DNA from: Deinococcus aquatilis DSM 23025
GTDB taxonomy: Bacteria; Deinococcota; Deinococci; Deinococcales; Deinococcaceae
NCBI RefSeq assembly: GCF_000378445.1
Contig: NZ_KB899701.1
Span: 77,016 to 141,015, forward strand
Length of the DNA: 64,000 bases
Direction of reading: 5' to 3'
This document shows positions 21,980 to 32,198 of this stretch, in pieces; position 1 is the first letter of the stretch, and each line of letters starts with the position of its first letter. Below the pieces are notes generated by a model, which saw only the letters and a list, made by a program, of their open reading frames with translations, had not been told where the DNA came from and searched no databases. A program made the position numbers and the translations under genes.

Positions 21980-22708
21980 ATGACTCTGTTCAGACTGGAA
22001 GGCAGACGGGCACTGGTGACGGGCGGTAGCCGGGGCATCGGCCTCGCGGCGGCACATGACCTGATGCGGCTGGGCGCACATGTGACGCTGGCCGCGCGGG
22101 GCGAAGAGGCCCTGAAGGCAGCGGCAGACGCCCTCGGCGCACGCTGGGTGGTGGCCGATGTGAGCACCCCGGAAGGCGTGCAGGCCGCCCTCGCCGCCGC
22201 CGGGCAGATCGATATTCTGGTCAGCAACGCGGGCGGCCCGCCCCCAGCCCTGCCCAGTACCGTGACCGAAGAGGCGTGGCAGGCGGGCATCAATACGACC
22301 TTCCTGAGTACGGTGCGGCTGGCGGCGGCAGTGTTGCCTGGAATGCGGGAACGGCGCTGGGGGCGAATCATTGCCATCACCAGCCTGACGGTGGGGCGGC
22401 CAGCCCTGAATCTGCCCGTCAGCAACGCGATGCGGGCCGCCGTGACCAACCACCTCCGCACGCTGGCCCTCGAAGTGGCCGCCGACGGCGTGACCTGCAA
22501 CACGGTGGCCCCCGGCTACACCGCCACCGACCGCCTCCGCGCCCTGCACGCCGATCCTGCCGACGCCGACAGACTGACCGCAAAGATTCCCGCCCGCCGT
22601 TTTGGTGAACCCAATGAGGTGGGGGCCGCTGTCGCGTTCCTCGCCACCCGCGAGGCTGGATATATCACTGGGCAGGAAATCCTGGTGGATGGCGGCTGGA
22701 GTATCTGA
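21980..22708 (+). CDS. SDR-fold protein lacking the catalytic Tyr and Lys
   Basis: A 242-residue Rossmann protein of the short-chain dehydrogenase superfamily. TGGSRGIG (cofactor binding), NAGG and the C-terminal GQEILVDGGWS are intact, but the YxxxK active-site motif is replaced by VSNAM (in LPVSNAMRAAV). This fits the divergent beta-ketoacyl-ACP-reductase-like group without the usual tetrad. It may bind NAD(P) without classical catalysis. The start ATG is fixed by TACCGT at 21968-21973, 6 nt upstream; the frame is open back to 21788. Confidence 0.85.
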   Translation: MTLFRLEGRRALVTGGSRGIGLAAAHDLMRLGAHVTLAARGEEALKAAADALGARWVVADVSTPEGVQAALAAAGQIDILVSNAGGPPPALPSTVTEEAWQAGINTTFLSTVRLAAAVLPGMRERRWGRIIAITSLTVGRPALNLPVSNAMRAAVTNHLRTLALEVAADGVTCNTVAPGYTATDRLRALHADPADADRLTAKIPARRFGEPNEVGAAVAFLATREAGYITGQEILVDGGWSI

Positions 22709-22986
22709 AGTGGAGTGGTGTTTGCTGGCCTGCCCCATTGCCCGCGCCTTACCTCTAAATCAAGATTTAATGTTGACTCCCATTTAACCCACCCGTGATC
22801 CAATCTGGCCTGCCCCGCATACATTCAGGGTAAGAGGGGCGCAGAACAAGCCAATTCAGCCGGGCCTATCTGGACGGGCCACAGAAAGCAAGCCCACACA
22901 GCCCTTCGGGGGCACGCGCTACCCTACCTTCAGCCGCTCGGCCCACTTTCGGGCAACGTATCCCCGTACCCATCAAGGAGCAGAAC

Positions 22987-23226
22987 ATGTCACTAGGCCC
23001 ACTGGAAATCATTCTGATCGTTGCCGTTATCGCCCTGATCTTTGGCGCACGCAAACTGCCCGAACTGGGTAAGGGCCTCGGCCAGGGCATCAAGAGCTTC
23101 AAGAAAGAAATTCATGACCCCGTGGCCCCAGTCGTGACCGACGTGCATTCTCATACGCTTGACCCGGTACGCACGGCAGATGGCCGGATCGTAGAAACGA
23201 CCGTCACCGAAGTCGAGCGGCGTTAA
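22987..23226 (+). CDS. tatA: Sec-independent translocase component TatA
   Basis: Pore-forming subunit of the twin-arginine translocase, exporting folded proteins. The 79 residues have the N-terminal transmembrane helix (about 5-21), the FGARKLPELGKGLGQG hinge and amphipathic helix, and a short charged tail. An AAGGAG ribosome site precedes the ATG. tatC follows 18 nt later, so they form an operon; no separate tatB is seen. Confidence 0.96.
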   Translation: MSLGPLEIILIVAVIALIFGARKLPELGKGLGQGIKSFKKEIHDPVAPVVTDVHSHTLDPVRTADGRIVETTVTEVERR

Positions 23227-23244
23227 GGACGGGGAGGGGCGGTC

Positions 23245-24012
23245 ATGATGCAAGACCTGAAAAGTGCGCCGCTGTTCGACCACCTCGATGAACTCCGCAA
23301 GCGCCTGATCTACAGCGTCATTTTTCTGATCGTGGGCATGGGCGTGGCGTGGAATTACCGCATCGACCTGATCGAGCTGCTCAAAGAGCCGCTGCAATAC
23401 TCCCAGCTCTATCAGGCCGGAAAGGTGCAACTGATCGTCACGCAGCTCACCGACCAGTTCCTGCTGAGCTTCAATATTTCGCTGTGGGCGGGGCTGGCGA
23501 TTGCGCTGCCGTTCATTCTGTGGCAGGTCTGGGCCTTCGTGGCTCCGGGTCTGTATGCCAGCGAGCGGAAATGGGCCGTGCCCTTCATCGCCGGAGCGGG
23601 CCTCGCTTTCGCAGGTGGTGTGACCTTCGGATTCCAGTTGGTGCTGCCGACCATGGTGCGCTTTTTCGTGGATTTCCTGGGCGGCACCGTCACGCCGCTG
23701 CTGAATCTCGCCAGCTACATGGGCATGATCATCACGTTCCTGGTGTCGTTCGGACTGGCCTTCGAGATGCCCATTCTGGCCGTGATCCTGACCCGCATCG
23801 GTATCGTGAATCACACCATGCTGAGAAAGGGCTGGCGCTTCGCGCTTGTGGCGATCATGGTGGCCGCTGCCATCATCACGCCCACCCCCGACCCCGGCAG
23901 TATGTTGCTGGTTGCTGGCCCGCTGTACCTGCTGTTCGAACTCGGCGTGCTGCTCTCCCGCGCCTTCCGTATCCAGCCGCCCGCAGAAGAAACGCCCGCT
24001 TTAGAACTCTGA
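23245..24012 (+). CDS. tatC: Sec-independent translocase component TatC
   Basis: Integral membrane receptor for twin-arginine signal peptides. The 255 residues show FDHLDELRKRLIYS at the N-terminus (signal-binding site), the FVAPGLYASERKW loop and six membrane segments. It could start at 23245 or at the adjacent ATG at 23248. A terminator follows at 24026. Confidence 0.97.
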   Translation: MMQDLKSAPLFDHLDELRKRLIYSVIFLIVGMGVAWNYRIDLIELLKEPLQYSQLYQAGKVQLIVTQLTDQFLLSFNISLWAGLAIALPFILWQVWAFVAPGLYASERKWAVPFIAGAGLAFAGGVTFGFQLVLPTMVRFFVDFLGGTVTPLLNLASYMGMIITFLVSFGLAFEMPILAVILTRIGIVNHTMLRKGWRFALVAIMVAAAIITPTPDPGSMLLVAGPLYLLFELGVLLSRAFRIQPPAEETPALEL

Positions 24013-24025
24013 TTTTCTGTCCCTC

Positions 24026-24060
24026 CGGCCCGTCTTCCGCTCAGAAGATGGGCCGTTTTG
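24026..24060 (+). terminator. Terminator of tatA-tatC
   Basis: CGGCCCGTCTT (24026-24036) pairs with AAGATGGGCCG (24045-24055), followed by TTTT. Confidence 0.85.
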
Positions 24061-24130
24061 CTGTTCTTTCGGCTCTCGCCTCCATTTCATACCCAGCCTG
24101 CCTTTATCCGGCATACACTGACCCTGACTT

Positions 24131-25063
<933 letters not shown>

Positions 25064-25213
25064 GGCCAAGTCCAGTTCAGCCGTTCGGAATAAAAATCAG
25101 TGTGAAGCGGGCGGGCAAGGGAAGAAAGTTTCCCCTGCCCGCTCCGCTTTGGGGTGGCTTATCTGGATTTATCTGCGCCATACCTCACCCCGGCCCCGTA
25201 AACTAGCCGAGCG

Positions 25214-26674
25214 ATGAACAACAGTAACCGTCCACTGGACGTAGTGATATTGGCAGCGGGCCAGGGAACCCGCATGAGGTCGGCCCTGCCGAAAGTGCTT
25301 CACCCGGTGGCGGGCCGCCCGATGGTGACGTGGGCCGTGAAGGCCGCGCAGGAACTCGGCGCACGTAATGTGGTCGTGGTCACGGGTCACGGGGCTGCCG
25401 CCGTCGAAGCAGCGCTGGCAGGTACGGGCGTGAGTTTTGCACGCCAGCAGCAGCAGCGCGGCACGGGCGACGCCTTCCTCAGCGGGGCCGACGCGTTGCC
25501 CCTCTCCGGCTCGGCACAGGCGGGCGACGCCGATATTCTGGTGCTGTACGGCGATACGCCTCTGTTGCGGCCCAGCACCCTGCGGGCACTCCTGCAAGAC
25601 CATCAGGCTCGCGGTAGCGCCTTCACCATCCTGACCGGAGAACTGCCCGACGCCACCGGATACGGGCGCATCATCCGCGACGAGGCGGGCAACGTGACCC
25701 GGATCGTGGAGCAGAAGGGAGCCACCGACGCCGAAAAAGCGGTGCGTGAATTCAACTCTGGCGTGTACGTGATGGACGCCCGCGCCCCCGAACTGGCCCG
25801 CCAGATCGTGCCCAACAGCGTCACGGGCGAGTATTACCTTACCGATCTGCTGGCCCTGTACCACGCCGCCGGAGCCGCCGCCCACGCCTTCAAGCTAGCC
25901 GATATAGACGAAGTCATGGGAGCCAACGACCGCACCGGGTTGGCCGAAGCCGAAGCGATTTTGCGGCGGCGCATCAATACCGCGCACATGCGGGCAGGCG
26001 TCACGCTCATCAACCCCGATACCAACAGCATCGAAGACACCGTGACGCTGGGTCAGGACGTGATCGTCGAACCTGGCGTGATCCTGCGCGGCAAAACGCG
26101 GGTGGCCGACGGCGTCATACTGGGAGCGTACAGCGTGATTACCGACAGCGTGCTGGAAACGGGCGTGGTCATCAAGCCCCACAGCGTGCTGGAAGGCGCG
26201 GTGGTGGGCGCGGGCAGCGACGTGGGGCCGTTTGCCCGACTGCGTCCTGGCTCGGTGTTGGGTGCGGGCGTGCATATCGGCAACTTTGTGGAAACCAAGA
26301 ATGCCCGTCTGGATGCAGGCGTCAAGGCCGGACACCTCGCCTACCTCGGAGACGTGACGGTGGGCGCAGAAACCAACATCGGCGCGGGTACGATCATCGC
26401 CAATTTCGACGGCGTGAACAAACACCAGACCCAGGTGGGCGCGGGCGTGTTCATCGGTTCCAACTCCACCCTGATCGCGCCGCGCACGGTGGGCGACGCG
26501 GCCTTTATCGCTGCCGGAAGCGCCGTCCACGAGGATATTCCCGAGGGCGCTCTGGCGATTGCACGCGGCAAACAGCGCACCATGGAAGGCTGGTCGCGCC
26601 GCTACTGGGGCGGCATGCGCGAAAAAGTAGGCCAGAAATTGCCGTGGCTGGCTGGGTGGCTGGAAAAGCAGTAG
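25214..26674 (+). CDS. glmU: Bifunctional UDP-GlcNAc pyrophosphorylase / glucosamine-1-P acetyltransferase
   Basis: Makes UDP-GlcNAc for peptidoglycan. The 486 residues consist of an N-terminal nucleotidyltransferase ([25 protein letters not shown]; about 1-235) and a C-terminal left-handed beta-helix of hexapeptide repeats (about 260-460). The latter contains the acetyltransferase residues in [23 protein letters not shown]. Normal length and domain order. Confidence 0.98.
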   Translation: MNNSNRPLDVVILAAGQGTRMRSALPKVLHPVAGRPMVTWAVKAAQELGARNVVVVTGHGAAAVEAALAGTGVSFARQQQQRGTGDAFLSGADALPLSGSAQAGDADILVLYGDTPLLRPSTLRALLQDHQARGSAFTILTGELPDATGYGRIIRDEAGNVTRIVEQKGATDAEKAVREFNSGVYVMDARAPELARQIVPNSVTGEYYLTDLLALYHAAGAAAHAFKLADIDEVMGANDRTGLAEAEAILRRRINTAHMRAGVTLINPDTNSIEDTVTLGQDVIVEPGVILRGKTRVADGVILGAYSVITDSVLETGVVIKPHSVLEGAVVGAGSDVGPFARLRPGSVLGAGVHIGNFVETKNARLDAGVKAGHLAYLGDVTVGAETNIGAGTIIANFDGVNKHQTQVGAGVFIGSNSTLIAPRTVGDAAFIAAGSAVHEDIPEGALAIARGKQRTMEGWSRRYWGGMREKVGQKLPWLAGWLEKQ

Positions 26675-26730
26675 ACAGGGAAGATTCAGCCCCCAGAGGT
26701 AGCCCACTCATTCACTGACCTCAAAACGCT

Positions 26731-27168
26731 CTACCCCTCTGCACCCTCCCGCCGTTCCTGAAAAGTTCGGCGGGCCTTCACTATGGTTTCCCGGTGCTGA
26801 TCGGCCCAGATCCACACGCCGCAGAAGGCTTCGCTGAGGCTGAGGCCCAGTTCGGTGAGCCGGTATTCCACTCTGGGCGGAATCACCGGAAACACGGTGC
26901 GCGTGACCAGCCCATCGGCTTCCATCTGCCGTAGCGTCTTGGTCAGCATTTTCTGGCTCACGCCGCCGATCAGTTCGCCCAGCCGGGTAAAGCGCAGTGG
27001 GCCGTGTTCGGTCAGGGTTTCCAGGGCCAGCATCGTCCATTTGTCGGCCACCCGGCCAATAATTTCGCGCACGAGGGCGTCCAACTCCGGGTCGTCCTGC
27101 TGATCGTCTTTCAGATGTTCCTGCAAGGGCATCGGCCCAATACGGTTATCTGTTTTGCTGTCTGACAC
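26731..27168 (-). CDS. HxlR-family transcriptional regulator
   Basis: A 145-residue winged-helix regulator of the HxlR type. DKWTMLALETLTEHGPLRFTRLGELIGGVSQKMLTKTLRQME is the diagnostic helix-turn-helix. The usual N-terminal Cys is missing, so a redox switch is unlikely. The start is a GTG at 27166-27168 with AAGGAG upstream; the longer frame to 27309 has no such site. It is divergent from the SDR gene at 27260 and probably controls it through the 90-nt shared region. Confidence 0.93.
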   Translation of the reverse strand: MSDSKTDNRIGPMPLQEHLKDDQQDDPELDALVREIIGRVADKWTMLALETLTEHGPLRFTRLGELIGGVSQKMLTKTLRQMEADGLVTRTVFPVIPPRVEYRLTELGLSLSEAFCGVWIWADQHRETIVKARRTFQERREGAEG

Positions 27169-27222
27169 GATACTCTCCTTTGGGTACCTATAGCGCTCTT
27201 CGGTGCCTACTTCCCGTTGGTG

Positions 27223-27237
27223 CGTAATAAGTTTACG
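27223..27237. promoter_or_regulatory. Candidate HxlR operator
   Basis: CGTAA-TAAGT-TTACG is a short palindrome in the shared divergent region, 23 nt before the SDR ATG. Binding is inferred. Confidence 0.4.
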
Positions 27238-27259
27238 ATGCGGAGCAAGGAGAACCACC

Positions 27260-28006
27260 ATGAACCACACAGGCAACACCATCTTGATCACGGGCGGCGG
27301 GTCGGGCATTGGCCGCGCTCTGGCTGAAGCTTCTCAGCGGGCAGGCAATCAGGTCATCATTGCGGGCCGCCGCCAGGAAGTGCTGGACGAAACCGTGGCC
27401 GCCAATCCCGGTATGCAATCAGCCCTGCTGGACATCGCAGACGCCGGGGACATCCGCCGCTTTGCTGCCCGCCTGACTGCTGATTTTCCGGCCCTGAACG
27501 TGGTGATCCACAACGCCGGAATCATGCGGCCCGAACAGTTGCAAGCTGCCGAGCTGGACGATGCCGAGGCCACCATCGCCACCAACCTGCTTGGCCCCAT
27601 CCGGCTCACGGCGGCCCTGTTGCCGCACCTGTTGGCTCAGCCCAACGCCGCGATCATGACCGTGTCGTCCGGGCTGGCGTTCGTGCCTATGGCGCTGACG
27701 CCGACCTACAGCGCCACCAAAGCGGCGATTCATTCCTACACCCAGTCTCTGCGCCACCAACTGCGGGGCACGGCTGTAGAAGTGTTTGAACTCGTGCCGC
27801 CTTATGTGCAGACGGAACTGATGGGGCCGCAACAGGCCAGCGACCCACACGCCATGCCGCTGCAAGAATTTATAGACGAAACCATGTCGCTGCTGGGCCA
27901 GATGTCGCAGGGCGGGGAAGTATTGGTAGAACGCGTGAAGCCGCTGCGATTGGCCGAGGCGACGGGCAATCATGAAGCCATGTTCGGTCAGATCAACCGG
28001 GGGTAA
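27260..28006 (+). CDS. Short-chain dehydrogenase, DltE-like
   Basis: A 248-residue SDR with intact motifs: TGGGSGIG for NAD(P) binding, NAGIM, SSGLA and the active-site YSATK. The general pattern (PPYVQTELMG, EFIDETM at the C-terminus) fits the group annotated as DltE-type oxidoreductases; the real substrate is unknown. AAGGAG precedes the ATG at 27260. The divergent HxlR gene suggests induction by a small reactive molecule. Confidence 0.92.
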   Translation: MNHTGNTILITGGGSGIGRALAEASQRAGNQVIIAGRRQEVLDETVAANPGMQSALLDIADAGDIRRFAARLTADFPALNVVIHNAGIMRPEQLQAAELDDAEATIATNLLGPIRLTAALLPHLLAQPNAAIMTVSSGLAFVPMALTPTYSATKAAIHSYTQSLRHQLRGTAVEVFELVPPYVQTELMGPQQASDPHAMPLQEFIDETMSLLGQMSQGGEVLVERVKPLRLAEATGNHEAMFGQINRG

Positions 28007-28029
28007 GAGGAGCAAGAGCAACCAGCCCT

Positions 28030-28083
28030 TGTCCTCCCCTTAAGGGGGGGCGTTGCAAAGCAACGGGGGGGTTTACCTTCCAA
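28030..28083. repeat. Dispersed intergenic hairpin element, copy B (partial)
   Basis: It keeps only the right half of the element: TCCTCCCCTTAAGGGGGG, CGTTGCAAAGCAACG and the CCTTCCA tail. Copies A and C have an extra left arm. Confidence 0.7.
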
Positions 28084-28094
28084 CTCAACAACCT

Positions 28095-28137
28095 AAGCGG
28101 GAAGCCTTGAGACAGACTCAGGGCTTCCCGCTTTTCC
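28095..28137 (+). terminator. Terminator after the DltE-like gene
   Basis: AAGCGGGAAGCCTTGAG (28095-28111) pairs with CTCAGGGCTTCCCGCTT (28118-28134), then TT. It may also serve the convergent MFS gene. Confidence 0.8.
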
Positions 28138-28161
28138 TACCGCCCACCACCTACAACCCAA

Positions 28162-29535
28162 CTATCCTCCCCGCGCCGCCGCCAGACCGTCCAGATATTC
28201 CCGGTCGTCTACCCGGCGCACGCTGGGGTTGAGCAGTTGCAGCGCGGCCACCACGACCACCAGCAGGCCCATGCCCACGATGACCGGGCCGGGGGGCAAA
28301 CGCGTAGCGAGGGCTGAAACCAGCGCCATCCCCAGCGGCACCGTAAAGCGTGAGACCACCCGGCGCACGGCGAACACGCGGCCCTGCATTTCGCGGGGGA
28401 CCTGGGCCTGCCAGATGCCGCCGCTGTGGGCCATCGCAAAGGGCATAGAAAAGACCGTCAGGCCAAACAGCGCCGCTGTGAGGGGCAGGCTGCGGCTGAG
28501 GCCCATGCCGATGATGCCGAGGCCGATGATCAGGCTGGGAACCAGAATGCCCAACACGCGGTTGTGTTTCAGGCCGCCCCATGCGCTCACGACCACGCCT
28601 CCCAGGACCATGCCCGCACTGGTGACGGTGGTGATGATTGCCAGAGCCGCCGCGAAGCCCAGGCCGCGGGCCGTCCAGTCGTCTTCCAGCGTGTAGCGGG
28701 TCAGCAGGGTCTGGTATACGGGGATCGCACTGGCAGCAAAATTCACGGCGGCTCCGATCAGGAGCAGTTGCAGCAGCGGCGGGCGGCGCGTCAGGTACGT
28801 CCAGCCCAGACGGGTATCGGCCTTCACGGTCGCCACCGCGCCCCCGGCACTCTCGGCGGGCGGCGGGCTGGGAATCTGAAGGCGGGTCAGAACCAGGGCG
28901 GCCAGCAGATAGCTCAGGCCGTCTACGCCCAGGGCAAACGGCACACCGTCCCCCAGACCTGACAGCCAGCCACCCGCCCCATTCTTGCTGAGGAGGGCAG
29001 GCACGCCGATCAGCAGCGCGGCGGCGGCTGGTCCCAACAGTCCACTGATCTGGCGCGTGGTGTTCAGCAGCCCATTGGCCCGCGTCAGATGCTCGTCGGG
29101 CACGATCATGGCGAGGCTGGCGTCCATCGCCGCCTCATGCATGATGTCGAGCGATTGGGTGGCAATCACAAACAGGAGCAGCACCCAGAACGGCGCAGTC
29201 GTATAGAACATCAGGGCGGCCATTCCCAGCGTCAGCAGGCCGCCCAACGTATCGCACAGCGCCATCAGCTGTCTGCGGTCGGTGCGGTCGGCCACGCTTC
29301 CGGCGATGGGGGCCACCAGCACGGCCAACAGGGTCGCGGCAATCGCCAGTGCGCCCGTTGCCAGCGCAAACTCAGCCTTCTGGTCAGGGGCCGGATAGAG
29401 CGTTTGGGCCATATAGATGGTCAGCGCGAACCAGGACAGGGCGCTGCCAAAACGGCTGACCGACTGCGACGCCCACAGCGCCAGAAATGTCCGCCAGCCG
29501 TTTGCAGGCACGCCGGAAGAAACAGGGGTTGACAT
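28162..29535 (-). CDS. MFS transporter, exporter type (copy 1)
   Basis: A 457-residue major facilitator protein with twelve predicted helices. The N-terminal segment WRTFLALWASQSVSRFGSALSWFALTIYM, the loop-2 motif GSVADRTDRRQLM and a PRANG-like LTRANGLLNTTRQ segment match the EntS/MFS_3 exporter group (siderophore or drug efflux). The start ATG is at 29533-29535. It is paralogous to the next gene upstream; both run leftward with 157 nt between them. Substrate unknown. Confidence 0.9.
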   Translation of the reverse strand: MSTPVSSGVPANGWRTFLALWASQSVSRFGSALSWFALTIYMAQTLYPAPDQKAEFALATGALAIAATLLAVLVAPIAGSVADRTDRRQLMALCDTLGGLLTLGMAALMFYTTAPFWVLLLFVIATQSLDIMHEAAMDASLAMIVPDEHLTRANGLLNTTRQISGLLGPAAAALLIGVPALLSKNGAGGWLSGLGDGVPFALGVDGLSYLLAALVLTRLQIPSPPPAESAGGAVATVKADTRLGWTYLTRRPPLLQLLLIGAAVNFAASAIPVYQTLLTRYTLEDDWTARGLGFAAALAIITTVTSAGMVLGGVVVSAWGGLKHNRVLGILVPSLIIGLGIIGMGLSRSLPLTAALFGLTVFSMPFAMAHSGGIWQAQVPREMQGRVFAVRRVVSRFTVPLGMALVSALATRLPPGPVIVGMGLLVVVVAALQLLNPSVRRVDDREYLDGLAAARGG

Positions 29536-29692
29536 GTGGTTGCCACTGTAGTGCGGGTGCTGTGACCCTGTGTACAGATGTTCATGCCGCGCCGTGGAGT
29601 TCAAAAAACGCAGAAAAGCCCGTGTCAGAGCATTTTCATTTATGAGAATACGGCACTGGCTCTGGTGGCAGCTTTACCAGGCGAGTCCGTCC

Positions 29693-31078
29693 TCACACCC
29701 TGACTGCGGGGGCCGGGGCGTTGGGCAGGTCTTCTATCCGGCGCATGGCTGGGTTCAGCAGTTGCAGCGCCGAGACTGCCGCCATCACCAGACCTGCCCA
29801 CAGCAACACGCTGCCGGGCGCGAAACGGGCCGCCAACAGTCCGACGAGGGCGGTTCCGAGGGGCACCGTGAATTGCGCGATCAGCCGCCGCACGCTGAAG
29901 ACGCGGCCCTGCAATTCGCTGGGCACCTGTGCCTGCCAGATGCTCTGCGAATGGGCATTCATGATCGGCGTCATGATTCCGAACAGGGCGATGGCCGCTG
30001 CCGTGAGTACCACGGTTCCGGCCACGCCACTGAGGGCCTGTGCCATGCCTGCCAGTACCATCGGGATCAGTACACCCAGTACCCGCTGCCGCTTGAGGCC
30101 GCCCCACACGCTGATCAGCAGGCCGCCTGCCAACCCGCCCGCGCTCATGGCGGTCCAGAGGGTTGCCAGCCCCGTTTCTACCGTCAGCCCGCGTGCGGCG
30201 AGGTCGGGGGCCAATGTAAATTTGACCAGCAGAGGATGCAGCACGCCCACGCCGCTGGTCAGCAGATTGATCGAGGCGAAGGTCAGCAGCAGGTGCAGCA
30301 GCGGGCGACGGGCCAGAATAAAGGTCCAGCCCACCCGCATATCGGCCCACAGGCTGGGCTTATTGGGAGCTTCGGCGGCAAGGTCGGCCCGCACCGGGCT
30401 GGGAATGCGCAGCCGCCACACCACCAACGCCGCCACCGCAAAAGACAGGCCATCCAGAGCAAAGGCCAGAGGCACGCCGTCCTGTAATCCGCCCAGCCAG
30501 GAAGGGCCACCGCCCCGCCTCGCCAGCGCAGGAAGCCCGATCAGGAGTGCCGCCAACGCTGGACTCAGCAACCCCGACAGGCTCCACAGGGTCTGCATCA
30601 TGCCGTTGGCACGTGGCAGGCGCTCGCGGTGAACCAGACTGGAATAACTCGTATCGAAGGCTGAGCCGTGAAAAGTACCCACCAGCCCCAGTGCCGCTGT
30701 GAACAGCACGAACAGCCAGATCGGTGGGTTGTTTGCCAGCACCAACGCCACTGCGCCCGCCGACAGCACGGCGTTCAGCACGTCTGCGGTCAGCATCATT
30801 CGGCGGCGGTCCAGACGGTCGGCCAAAGCTCCAGCCAGTGGCGCACCCACGATGGCGGCCAGCGCCCACCCCAGCGCCGTCAGAGACAGGGCCGCCGCCA
30901 ATTCCGGCTTCTGAGATTCCAGCGGAAAGCGGGTCTGGGTCAGGTAGATATTGAAGGCAAACCCGCTCAGACCGCTGCCCAGCACGCTCAGCGCCTGAGA
31001 ACTCCACAGCCAGAGGAAGGTGCGCCAGCCGCCATTCGTATCTTTGGGCGTGGGCAAAACGGGTGATGCGGGGGGCAT
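29693..31078 (-). CDS. MFS transporter, exporter type (copy 2)
   Basis: A 461-residue paralogue of the gene at 28162, with GGWRTFLWLWSSQALSVLGSG at the start, GALADRLDRRRMML in loop 2 and LPRANGMMQTLWSLSG in the middle. TAGCCT at 31085-31090 (minus) lies 6 nt before the ATG, so it has its own leaderless promoter. The pair looks like a tandem duplication that has since diverged. Substrate unknown. Confidence 0.9.
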   Translation of the reverse strand: MPPASPVLPTPKDTNGGWRTFLWLWSSQALSVLGSGLSGFAFNIYLTQTRFPLESQKPELAAALSLTALGWALAAIVGAPLAGALADRLDRRRMMLTADVLNAVLSAGAVALVLANNPPIWLFVLFTAALGLVGTFHGSAFDTSYSSLVHRERLPRANGMMQTLWSLSGLLSPALAALLIGLPALARRGGGPSWLGGLQDGVPLAFALDGLSFAVAALVVWRLRIPSPVRADLAAEAPNKPSLWADMRVGWTFILARRPLLHLLLTFASINLLTSGVGVLHPLLVKFTLAPDLAARGLTVETGLATLWTAMSAGGLAGGLLISVWGGLKRQRVLGVLIPMVLAGMAQALSGVAGTVVLTAAAIALFGIMTPIMNAHSQSIWQAQVPSELQGRVFSVRRLIAQFTVPLGTALVGLLAARFAPGSVLLWAGLVMAAVSALQLLNPAMRRIEDLPNAPAPAVRV

Positions 31079-31162
31079 AGGCTCAGGCTACGGCGCGGGG
31101 GGCAAAGAGGGGATAGGCAGGATGGCTTGTGGGTGGATGAGGGGCCACCCTTAAACTGAGCT

Positions 31163-31576
31163 GTGCTGCGTCCAGAGACCACTCTTACGCCAGAGCTAAA
31201 AACCTTGCTGAGTCTGGCAATGTTCCCCGACCCCCAACGGACGGCTCAGACCTTGGCTACCTATGCGAATGATCCAACTCGGCTCGTCTACGCTTGGAGT
31301 GTAGGTGGGCAAATGGTCAGCGCGGCGGGAGTTAGCGTTCAGGTCAGTGGAAACGCAGCAGAGGTGCTGCACATCGGCACAGCGCCGCAGTTCAGAGGGC
31401 AGGGATATGGGCGGGCCTTACTGCACGGCATCAGGGCGCACCTTGGTCTGACAACCTTAAGTGCGGAAACCGACGACCAGGCAGTCGCCTTCTACCGCCG
31501 AAGCGGGTTTGAGATCGCTCCTTTGCCCTCCGTATGGAGTACGCCGCGTTTTCGTTGCACCCTCAGCGGCGTCTGA
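31163..31576 (+). CDS. GNAT-family N-acetyltransferase
   Basis: A 137-residue acetyltransferase. The acetyl-CoA pyrophosphate loop is in IGTAPQFRGQGYGRALL and the C-terminal strand-helix AVAFYRRSGFE. It starts at a GTG (31163) 5 nt after TAAACT. Substrate unknown. Confidence 0.85.
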   Translation: MLRPETTLTPELKTLLSLAMFPDPQRTAQTLATYANDPTRLVYAWSVGGQMVSAAGVSVQVSGNAAEVLHIGTAPQFRGQGYGRALLHGIRAHLGLTTLSAETDDQAVAFYRRSGFEIAPLPSVWSTPRFRCTLSGV

Positions 31577-31596
31577 ATTCTAGGCGTTGCCCAACC

Positions 31597-32157
31597 TCAC
31601 CCCGCCCGCAGCTTTTTGCGCTCCTGTACGGCCAGCACGTCTACGCGCTCATTTTCGCCGTGCCCCGCGTGGCCCTTGACCCAGATAAATGTCAGGGCGT
31701 GGATTTTGGCCTGCTCCACCAATTCTTCCCATAGCTCCTGATTTTTCACCGGTTCCTTGCTGGCCGTTTTCCAGCCGTTGCGCTGCCAGTTCAGAATCCA
31801 GCCATCGGTAAAGGCCTTGCGGAGATACTGGCTGTCGGTGATCACGCGCACCTGGCAGGGACGTTTCAGGCTTTTTAGCCCTTCCAGCAGGCCGCGCAGT
31901 TCCATGCGGTTGTTGGTGGTGTTCTCTTCGTTGCCGCTCAGCACGAGTTCGCGCTCACCAAAGCGCAGGATGCAGGCCCAGCCGCCGTGTCCGGCCTGCG
32001 TATCGCACGCGCCGTCGCTGAACAGGTCGATCTGTTCGCCTGCTATGGGTACGGCGGGCTGAATTCCGGCCTTGATGGGCAAACGGTCTCTTGCCGCACT
32101 TTCTGCCTTTTTTGCGGCAGACTTCTTGAAGGGGGCTTTGCCGCCGGGTCTGGTCAT
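31597..32157 (-). CDS. rnhA: Ribonuclease HI
   Basis: Degrades RNA in RNA-DNA hybrids. The 186 residues comprise a basic N-terminal tail (about 1-40, Lys/Ala-rich), then the RNase H fold with the DEDD residues: DLFSDGAC (D48), NRMEL (Glu), ITDSQYL (Asp) and the final Asp in ENERVD. A KGHAGHGEN handle loop is present. The N-terminal extension is longer than in E. coli. The start is ATG 32155-32157 near a CGGAG. Confidence 0.95.
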   Translation of the reverse strand: MTRPGGKAPFKKSAAKKAESAARDRLPIKAGIQPAVPIAGEQIDLFSDGACDTQAGHGGWACILRFGERELVLSGNEENTTNNRMELRGLLEGLKSLKRPCQVRVITDSQYLRKAFTDGWILNWQRNGWKTASKEPVKNQELWEELVEQAKIHALTFIWVKGHAGHGENERVDVLAVQERKKLRAG

Positions 32158-32198
32158 AACTCCGGAACTGTAGACAGCCGCGCCGCGTAACGTCAACT

